From positions 1 through 9,807 of the forward strand of contig CAZYGI010000112.1 in NCBI GenBank assembly GCA_964647255.1: DNA of 9,807 nucleotides, given 5' to 3'. This DNA is from CAWJEL01 sp964647255. Lineage in GTDB: Bacteria; Chloroflexota; Anaerolineae; CG2-30-64-16. The position numbers and the translations under genes were made by a program. Below the pieces are notes generated by a model. The model did no database searches, was not told where the DNA came from, and worked only from the letters and a program-made list of their open reading frames with translations. Shown one piece after another: positions 4,956-9,807 of the stretch (within the stretch, counting starts at the first letter, position 1; each line of letters starts with the position of its first letter).

Positions 4956-6097
4956 ATCCGTTTTTCTTTCTGTGCGTGGCGCACGTCCTGGTTCGGCAGC
5001 TCATAACTGGCAAGGAATGCGGCGCGGAACGCCGGGAATGTGCCCGCGGCGATGTGGCGGCGGATGTCCGCCATCAGCCGGATCATGAAGCGGACGTTGT
5101 GCACCGTCGCCAGGTGCAATCCCAGGGTCTCCTCCGCCTTGAACAGGTGGCGCAGGTAGGCGCGGCTGAAGTGCTGGCAGGTGTAGCAGTCGCATCCTGG
5201 CTCAATGGGCAGCGGGTCGGCCGCGTAGCGGGCGTTGCGCAGGTTCATGCGGCCGTGCTGTGTGAGCAGGCCGCCGTTACGGGCCACACGGGTGGGCAGG
5301 ACGCAGTCGAAGATGTCTATGCCCCGCGCCACCCCTTCCACCACGTCCTCCGGCGCGCCGACGCCCATCAGATAGCGCGGTTTCTCTGCGGGCAGCTCGG
5401 GTACGGTGCTGTCCAGCGTGGCGTACATCTGCGCTTTCGTTTCGCCCACGCTCAGCCCGCCCACCGCATAGCCCGGGAAGTCCAGCGCGGCGAGCGTCCG
5501 GGCGCTTTCGACCCGCAGATCGGTGAAGATGCCGCCCTGGACGATGCCGAACAGCGCCTGATCAGGGCGGCGCTTGGCTGCGCGGCAGCGGGCGGCCCAG
5601 GCGTGGGTGCGCACCAACGCCTCTTCATTATAGCGACGATCCAGCGGCTCCGGACATTCATCCAGGCACATGATGATGTCGGCGCCCAAGTCCTCCTGCG
5701 CCGCGGTCGTGCTTTCCGGCGTGAAGCGGTGCAGGCTGCCGTCAATGTGCGAGCGAAACGTCACACCGTCCGGATCCACCTTGCGCATCTGCGCCAGGCT
5801 GAACACCTGGAACCCGCCGGAGTCGGTCAGCATCGGCCCCGGCCAGCCCATGAAGCTGTGCAGCCCGCCGAAGTCGGCCACCAGCTTTGTGCCGGGGCGC
5901 AGGTAGAGGTGATAGGTGTTCGCCAGCACCAGGCTGGCCCCGGTCTCGGCCAGGTCGCGCGGGGTCAGCGTCTTGACGGTGGCCTGGGTGCCCACGGGCG
6001 CGAATACCGGGGTGGGCAGTGCACCGTGCGGCGTCTCAAAAACGCCCGTCCGGGCCGCGGTCTGCGAATCTTTAGCAGTCAGGGTGAAGCTAAACAT
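4919..6097 (-). CDS. tgt: Queuine/preQ1 tRNA-ribosyltransferase (TGT)
   Basis: A 392-residue tRNA-guanine transglycosylase, which swaps guanine 34 of GUN-anticodon tRNAs for the queuosine precursor preQ1. Catalytic features, numbered from the chosen ATG at 6097, are the DSGGFQ loop (Asp92), the nucleophile Asp264 in DIFDCVLPTR, and the structural zinc site CDCYTC (Cys302, Cys304, Cys307) plus His333 in TVHN. These match the E. coli enzyme almost residue for residue. I prefer the ATG at 6097 because the protein then begins like the family (MFSFTLTAKDSQTAARTG). A longer frame to TTG at 6181 would translate a heptamer repeat only about 12 bases after the predicted transcript start. The ribosome-binding site is weak (AAGG close to the ATG). 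The last dozen residues, Arg/Glu/Gly-rich, come from an intergenic repeat and are probably not functional. No other queuosine genes are visible. Confidence 0.96.
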   Translation of the reverse strand: MFSFTLTAKDSQTAARTGVFETPHGALPTPVFAPVGTQATVKTLTPRDLAETGASLVLANTYHLYLRPGTKLVADFGGLHSFMGWPGPMLTDSGGFQVFSLAQMRKVDPDGVTFRSHIDGSLHRFTPESTTAAQEDLGADIIMCLDECPEPLDRRYNEEALVRTHAWAARCRAAKRRPDQALFGIVQGGIFTDLRVESARTLAALDFPGYAVGGLSVGETKAQMYATLDSTVPELPAEKPRYLMGVGAPEDVVEGVARGIDIFDCVLPTRVARNGGLLTQHGRMNLRNARYAADPLPIEPGCDCYTCQHFSRAYLRHLFKAEETLGLHLATVHNVRFMIRLMADIRRHIAAGTFPAFRAAFLASYELPNQDVRHAQKEKRMRRRAEGGERRA

Positions 6098-6163
6098 AAC
6101 CTTGTTTGTCTCGGCTGGCTTCCCGCGGCACTCCTGCCCCGGTGAATGGTCTGCGGTCAATCG

Positions 6164-6179
6164 CCCGTCGTCCGTCGTC
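6164..6179. repeat. GACGACG heptamer repeat in the tgt leader
   Basis: Plus-strand CGTCGTC occurs twice back to back (6166-6172, 6173-6179); on the minus strand this reads GACGACGGACGACGG. It lies between the tgt promoter and start codon. Similar GGACGAC-type tandem repeats are, from memory, common between genes in Chloroflexota genomes. Confidence 0.7.
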
Positions 6180-6199
6180 AATGGCCCGCAACCGGGGCA

Positions 6200-6228
6200 A
6201 GGTTAGCATCACGGGCGGCTCTTGTCAA
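6200..6228 (-). promoter_or_regulatory. Predicted tgt promoter
   Basis: On the minus strand there is a perfect -35 TTGACA (6223-6228), a 17-base spacer, and TAACCT (6200-6205) preceded by TGC, i.e. an extended -10 with a weak hexamer. The predicted start is near 6193, giving a leader of about 95 bases to the ATG at 6097. It is divergent from the promoter at 6251-6279. Confidence 0.62.
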
Positions 6229-6250
6229 AACCATCGGCAGCTATCCGCGT

Positions 6251-6279
6251 TTTCGGGCGTGCCGGCGTTGTGGTATACT
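6251..6279 (+). promoter_or_regulatory. Predicted promoter of the Yip1-ABC-CARDB operon
   Basis: The -10 hexamer TATACT (6274-6279) is preceded by TGTGG, an extended -10. The -35 region (TTTCGG, 6251-6256, 17-base spacer) is poor. The string GTGGTATA is shared with the nusA promoter. The predicted start near 6286 leaves a leader of about 87 bases. Confidence 0.55.
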
Positions 6280-6310
6280 CGCAGCACTTTGACTTCACTT
6301 GCCATACTGT

Positions 6311-6334
6311 GTGACACCGGGGGTGGCATGTCAC
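6311..6334 (+). promoter_or_regulatory. Inverted repeat in the operon leader (operator or RNA hairpin)
   Basis: GTGACA (6311-6316) and TGTCAC (6329-6334) are perfect inverted copies with a 12-base spacer, and an inner CC/GG pair could extend the stem. It lies about 25 bases after the predicted transcript start and before the ribosome-binding site. It could be a repressor operator or a leader hairpin; no regulator gene is nearby. Confidence 0.4.
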
Positions 6335-6357
6335 GCAGCCCGGCCAGCATCTCCCTG

Positions 6358-6363
6358 AAGGAG
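6358..6363 (+). promoter_or_regulatory. Ribosome-binding site setting the Yip1-gene start
   Basis: AAGGAG, nine bases before ATG 6373. It favours that start over the in-frame ATG at 6328, which sits inside the inverted repeat and has no such site. Confidence 0.75.
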
Positions 6364-6372
6364 TCGCGCCCG

Positions 6373-7173
6373 ATGCTCGATCCCTCCGCTCTTCAAACTG
6401 CGCCGCCCGCGCCGCGCGGTCCTAACCTCGGCGCGCTTCTGGTTGGCATCTGGGTTCGCCCCGGCCGCACGCTGCGAGCGATCGCCGCCGGGCCGGCCTG
6501 GTTGTGGCTTGTGCCGGTGGCGCTCGCCCTGGTGCTGGCCGTCGGCCAGGGACTTACCTCCGCGCCGGCCCGAGATGCGGCGCAGCGGGCGAGGAACCAG
6601 GCTGCGCTGGAGGCGAGCCTGGCGGCGATGCCGGCCGAATACCGCGACACGCTGCCGGCCGGCGCCACCACCGTGCCGGAACCCTCGCAGGTTCTGACAC
6701 TTTGGGTGCCCCTCGCACTGGGCGTGGCCGGCGTTTCTTTCGGTTGGCTGGTGCGCGCCGCGGTCTTGCACATCAGCAGCCTGGCCCTGGGCGGACAACA
6801 GACCTTTGGTCAGATGTATCGCACCAGCGCGTGGGCCAGCTTTCCGCTGCTCCTGCGCACGCTGGTGCAGACGCTCTATGCGGCGGCGGGCGGCGGCCTG
6901 GTCACGAGCCCCGGACTGTCGGGGCTGCTGCCTGCGCCCGCGGCGCCCGGCGCGGCCGGCGCATTCACTGCGGCGCCGGCCACGCTGCCGGCGATCCTCC
7001 TGGGTCGGCTCGATCTCTTCACCCTCTGGTATCTCGTCCTTCTGGCGTTTGCCGTCGTCGCGGCGAGCAAACTGTCGCGGAGCAAGGCGCTCGTGGTAGC
7101 GGCGATCTACGCGGTGCTCTCCGTCCTGATCGGCCTGGGGCAACTGCTGACGCGAGGGATCACCGGTGACTGA
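6373..7173 (+). CDS. Yip1-family integral membrane protein
   Basis: A 266-residue membrane protein resembling the bacterial Yip1 domain family. After a Pro-rich cytoplasmic N-terminus comes the typical VGIWVRPGRTLRAI (24-37), a motif that precedes the first helix in such proteins. Hydrophobic segments are at about 41-60, 107-128, 150-172, 213-231 and 238-258. The region between helices one and two (about 62-106) is a long hydrophilic loop, and the ALGGQQTFGQMYRTSAWASF stretch (138-157) is typical of the family. The biochemical role of bacterial Yip1 proteins is not established. The gene overlaps the ABC ATPase by eight bases, so a function with that transporter, as a membrane partner or assembly factor, is the natural inference. 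Start chosen from AAGGAG at 6358-6363. Confidence 0.75.
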   Translation: MLDPSALQTAPPAPRGPNLGALLVGIWVRPGRTLRAIAAGPAWLWLVPVALALVLAVGQGLTSAPARDAAQRARNQAALEASLAAMPAEYRDTLPAGATTVPEPSQVLTLWVPLALGVAGVSFGWLVRAAVLHISSLALGGQQTFGQMYRTSAWASFPLLLRTLVQTLYAAAGGGLVTSPGLSGLLPAPAAPGAAGAFTAAPATLPAILLGRLDLFTLWYLVLLAFAVVAASKLSRSKALVVAAIYAVLSVLIGLGQLLTRGITGD

Positions 7174-7849
7174 CGAGCCGATGGTCAGGGTGCGCGATCT
7201 GCGCCGGACCTATCAGATGGGGCGGACGGAGGTTCATGCGCTGGCAGGCGTGGACCTGGATGTGCCGGCCGGCGCATTTCGCGCCGTGATGGGCGCCTCA
7301 GGGTCGGGGAAGTCCACCCTGCTGAACCTCATCGGCGGGCTGGATCGCCCAACCGCTGGTGTGCTGCGCGTGGCCGGCCAGGAGGTCACCGCGCTCGACG
7401 AGAACGGGTTGGCGTTCTACCGGCAGCGCCAGTGTGGGTTTATCTTCCAGTCGTTCAATCTGGTGGCGACAATGACCGCGCTGCAGAACGTGGAGTTCCC
7501 CATGATGTTCGCCCGCGTGCCCGCGCGTGAGCGCCGCCGCCGGGCGACGTATCTGCTGGAAGCGGTGGGGCTGGGCGACCGGCTCGGCCACAAGCCGACG
7601 GAGCTTTCGGGCGGCGAACAGCAGCGGGTGGCCGTGGCGCGCGCGTTGGTCAACAGTCCGCAGCTTCTGCTCGCTGACGAGCCGACCGGCAACCTGGATT
7701 CGCAGACCGGGGCCGACATCATGCAGCTCCTTCTGCGGGCGCACCGCGAGGGCCGGCTCACCGTGTTGATGGTGACGCATGACGCCGAGGTGGCGGCCTA
7801 CGCGGACGCGGTCATCCGGATGCGCGACGGGCACATTCAGGAGGGGTGA
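7166..7849 (+). CDS. ABC transporter ATP-binding protein (LolD/MacB type)
   Basis: A 227-residue nucleotide-binding subunit with every core motif intact: Walker A GASGSGKS (43-50), Q-loop Gln95 in FQSFNLV, signature LSGGEQQ (147-153), Walker B LLLADE with catalytic Glu172, D-loop around NLDS (176-179) and switch His205 in VTHD. The sequence between Q-loop and signature, and the overall length, match the LolD/MacB/FtsE-like group that partners permeases with a large extracytoplasmic domain. GTG at 7166 overlaps the Yip1 stop by eight bases and has GAGGG seven bases upstream. ATP hydrolysis would power the permease at the right edge. Substrate unknown: the group includes lipoprotein release, antibiotic or peptide export and peptidoglycan-hydrolase control. 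Confidence 0.95.
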   Translation: MTDEPMVRVRDLRRTYQMGRTEVHALAGVDLDVPAGAFRAVMGASGSGKSTLLNLIGGLDRPTAGVLRVAGQEVTALDENGLAFYRQRQCGFIFQSFNLVATMTALQNVEFPMMFARVPARERRRRATYLLEAVGLGDRLGHKPTELSGGEQQRVAVARALVNSPQLLLADEPTGNLDSQTGADIMQLLLRAHREGRLTVLMVTHDAEVAAYADAVIRMRDGHIQEG

Positions 7850-9603
7850 TGGTGCACAATCACGATCGGCGCCGGGCGGCGCAGGTTCGCTCGGGGCGCC
7901 TCGATGGCGATCAGCGCGGGCGCGGCATCCGCGCGGGGTTAGGATTTGCGGCGGCGCTCTTGGCCTTCCTGCTTGCCGGCCTGGCCGGCCGCGCCGGGGT
8001 CGCGGGAGCCGCGACGGCGACGCCCATCCCGTCCGCGGATCGGCCGCTGATCTTCATCCGCGCCAGTTGGGCGGAGCCGGCGGAGATCGCGCCGGGGCAG
8101 ATGACGCGGCTCTACCTGGAGCTGCACAACGTGGGGGATGCGGCGGCAAACAATATCGTGTTGACCATCTCCGGCGCACACTTCGTCCCGGAGCTGAGCA
8201 GCAGCGTCAAGACGGTGGCCGGGCTGCAACCCGACGAGCACGGCACGGTGTGGCAGGAGCTGCGCGCCGAACCCAATCTCGAATCCGGCGCGTACCCGAT
8301 CACCGTGGAGATGCTCTACACCGATGAAAGCGGCATGCCTTACACCGGTTCGGAGACGGTCGGCATCCGGGTGAACGCTCCGGCGGCCACGCCGACGCCC
8401 AAGCCGGTCGTGGCGGGCCGGCCGCAGATCGTGATAGACTCGTTCAGCACCGAGCCTGCCCTGCCGGCGCCCGGCCGGCCGTTCACGTTGACCGTCACAC
8501 TGCACAACTCAGGCACCGGCGCCGCGCGCAGCGTCACCTTGAGCCATGGCTCGCCCAGCGTCTTCGCCGCGGCGGGCGCGGGCAGCGTCACCGCCGTGGG
8601 CGCGATCGGCTGGCAGCAGACCGTCAGTGTGGCGATCCCGATGGTGGTGGATCAGACGGCCAAGGCCGGGACAAATGTCCATCCGGTTACGTTGGAGTAC
8701 GACAATGCCGCTGGGGAGCACAGCTCGAGCGCCCAGAGCATTGCACTGCAAGTGGCGGAAGGCGGTGTGGCAACCGCGCCTGAGGCGTTGGTCGTCATCG
8801 AGTCATACACGACCGACCCGCCCGCACTGTCGCCCGGCCAGGCGTTCACCTTGTCGCTCAAGGTGCGCAACGTCAGCCCGACGGACGCCCGGCGCCTCAC
8901 CTTGACCCTGGGCGCGCCCTCGACCACCGCCAGCCAGAGCGCGCCGATCGCTCCGCTGGGCTCGGGCAACGTGCGCTATCTGCCGGAGGTGAAGGCCGGT
9001 GACGCCGCGTCGGTGGTCAGCCAGTTTATCGTGGATGGCAACGCGGACGCCGGGGTCTACGTGCTGACCGTGGGCATGGAGTTCGCAGGCTCCGGGGACA
9101 AGAATGTCACGCGCAGCGAGCAGATCAGCCTGGTGGTCAAGGTCCGGCCGCAGCTGATGTTCAACTTTTACCGGCAGGTGCCGCCCTACCAGGTCGGCCA
9201 GCCGTTGGATCTGCCCATTGAGATCCTGAACACCGGGCGCAACCGCGTGGCCTCAAATACCGTCGAGGTGCTCAGCGAGGCGCTCCAGATCACAACGCAA
9301 AAGACGTATGTCGGTCCGCTGGATCCCGGCGCGTCGGTCACGGTGGACGCCCAGGCCATGGCCGACACGCCCGGCGAGAAGCCCCTGATCATTCGCGTCC
9401 ACTACATTGACGATTTCAACCAGCCGCAAGAGTTCAACGGCGAGATGGGCGTGACGGTGGCGCCGGCGCCTGAGCCGTCTGGCCCGGGCGGCGCCGTGGG
9501 CCCGGACGGCAAACCCATCGGCGATGACCAGTCGGCGCCCGAGCCGCAGCGGCCCTGGTATCTCCGGCTCCTGCGCGGCCTCTTCGGACTGGGCAGCTCA
9601 TGA
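7849..9603 (+). CDS. Secreted CARDB / COG1361-like multi-repeat protein
   Basis: A 584-residue protein with an Arg-rich N-terminus (to about 28), a hydrophobic signal segment (about 29-55) and a possible cleavage site after AGA, so it is probably exported. Four Ig-like repeats follow, starting near residues 65, 191, 313 and 433. Each begins with a strand such as PQIVIDSFSTEP, then a Pro-Gly turn and a strand ending in HNVG, HNSG, RNVS or LNTG, the CARDB-like pattern. Pro/Thr-rich linkers connect signal and repeats (ATPTPKP near 180). The C-terminus has a Pro/Gly/Asp-rich linker (about 539-568) and a conserved-looking amphipathic tail PWYLRLLRGLFGLGSS. ATG at 7849 overlaps the ATPase stop (TGATG); GTG at 7846 or 7852 is possible. 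The strong AGGAGG lies at 7839-7844. Position between ATPase and permease suggests an extracytoplasmic adaptor replacing MacA; this is inference. Confidence 0.8.
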   Translation: MVHNHDRRRAAQVRSGRLDGDQRGRGIRAGLGFAAALLAFLLAGLAGRAGVAGAATATPIPSADRPLIFIRASWAEPAEIAPGQMTRLYLELHNVGDAAANNIVLTISGAHFVPELSSSVKTVAGLQPDEHGTVWQELRAEPNLESGAYPITVEMLYTDESGMPYTGSETVGIRVNAPAATPTPKPVVAGRPQIVIDSFSTEPALPAPGRPFTLTVTLHNSGTGAARSVTLSHGSPSVFAAAGAGSVTAVGAIGWQQTVSVAIPMVVDQTAKAGTNVHPVTLEYDNAAGEHSSSAQSIALQVAEGGVATAPEALVVIESYTTDPPALSPGQAFTLSLKVRNVSPTDARRLTLTLGAPSTTASQSAPIAPLGSGNVRYLPEVKAGDAASVVSQFIVDGNADAGVYVLTVGMEFAGSGDKNVTRSEQISLVVKVRPQLMFNFYRQVPPYQVGQPLDLPIEILNTGRNRVASNTVEVLSEALQITTQKTYVGPLDPGASVTVDAQAMADTPGEKPLIIRVHYIDDFNQPQEFNGEMGVTVAPAPEPSGPGGAVGPDGKPIGDDQSAPEPQRPWYLRLLRGLFGLGSS

Positions 9604-9807
9604 TCTTTCTCGACTGGCTCCGCACCGTCTGGTCGAACCTGAACCGCATGCGCGGCCGGGTGACGCTGACCGCGTTCGGTGTGGTGATCGGCACGACTGC
9701 GGTGATGGTATTGGTCAGCCTGGGCGCCGGCCTTCAGCGCAGCGCCACCGGCTCCCTCGGCAACATCGCCAATCTCAAGCAGATCAACGTCATGGGCCAG
9801 GAGATCA
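9600..9807 (+). CDS. MacB-type ABC transporter permease, N-terminal part (cut by the right edge)
   Basis: ATG at 9600 overlaps the preceding stop as ATGA and the frame stays open to the window end, giving 69 codons. The protein starts MIFLDWLRTVWSNLNRMRGR, then TLTAFGVVIGTTAVMVLVSL (about residues 22-41), a transmembrane helix, followed by GAGLQRSATGSLGNIANLKQ. This is the standard opening of MacB_PCD/FtsX-type permeases: short amphipathic helix, Arg-rich turn, first membrane helix, then the start of the extracytoplasmic domain. There is no strong ribosome-binding site, so translation probably depends on coupling to the CARDB gene. It would form the membrane channel or lever driven by the ATPase encoded at 7166-7849. 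Confidence 0.88.
   Translation, partial: MIFLDWLRTVWSNLNRMRGRVTLTAFGVVIGTTAVMVLVSLGAGLQRSATGSLGNIANLKQINVMGQEI

Noticed and set aside
4814..6145. 443-codon plus-strand open frame opposite tgt
   Set aside because: It lies antisense to a gene with all TGT catalytic and zinc residues and resembles no family I know; long antisense frames are expected at this GC content.
6098..6181. Longer tgt beginning with TTG at 6181
   Set aside because: The added 28 residues translate a heptamer repeat, lie almost at the predicted transcription start, and have no family counterpart.
6106..6372. Longer Yip1 protein starting at 6106 or at ATG 6328
   Set aside because: The frame from 6106 runs through both divergent promoters; ATG 6328 sits in an inverted repeat with no Shine-Dalgarno. 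AAGGAG at 6358-6363 supports ATG 6373.
7298..7834. Minus-strand open frame of 178 codons opposite the ABC ATPase
   Set aside because: Antisense shadow of a gene with complete Walker A, signature, Walker B and H-loop motifs.

Overview
The window is a GC-rich stretch (roughly two thirds G+C by eye) of a bacterial chromosome. It holds two divergently transcribed blocks. The gene content and arrangement (nusA-ylxR-infB; a Yip1-family membrane protein followed by an ABC ATPase, a secreted CARDB-type protein and a MacB-type permease), the GGACGAC-like and pyrimidine-rich intergenic repeats, and promoters with a TGTGGTATA-type -10 region suggest the phylum Chloroflexota, perhaps Anaerolineae or relatives. 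This assignment is inference from style and synteny; there is no rRNA or other direct phylogenetic marker.

Minus strand (right to left): tgt (queuine tRNA-ribosyltransferase) is transcribed from a good promoter at 6200-6228. After a repeat-filled gap come uppP (undecaprenyl-diphosphatase) and, 10 bases later, a solitary pstS-like phosphate-binding lipoprotein without pstCAB. A new promoter at 3019-3047 then drives the nusA-ylxR-infB transcription/translation operon. Its short leader carries a 9-bp GC-rich hairpin followed by a T-rich tract, i.e. an intrinsic terminator or attenuator between promoter and nusA. nusA and ylxR overlap by one base (TGATG). A 333-base spacer separates ylxR from infB. 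It contains a terminator-like hairpin, a possible 36-codon ORF with a strong ribosome-binding site, and an extremely C-rich leader. infB runs off the left edge; only about 200 residues of its low-complexity N-terminal region are visible. rimP, which usually precedes nusA, is not here, and neither is ylxQ.

Plus strand (from 6274 rightward): one promoter with an extended -10 precedes four tightly packed genes: a Yip1-family five-helix membrane protein, a LolD/MacB-type ABC ATPase, a large secreted protein with four Ig-like CARDB repeats, and the start of a MacB-type permease cut by the right edge. Consecutive genes overlap by 8, 1 and 4 bases, so they are probably co-translated. Together they look like a MacB-type (type VII ABC) mechanotransmission system in which the usual MacA periplasmic adaptor is replaced by an Ig-repeat extracellular protein and a Yip1 membrane partner. 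This is the least characterised system in the window.

The intergenic regions are unusual. The gap around the 3' end of tgt holds about four copies of a ~21-bp pyrimidine-rich repeat that supply the tgt stop codon and the last residues of the protein, next to a 14-bp tandem repeat. The tgt leader carries a GACGACG heptamer repeat.
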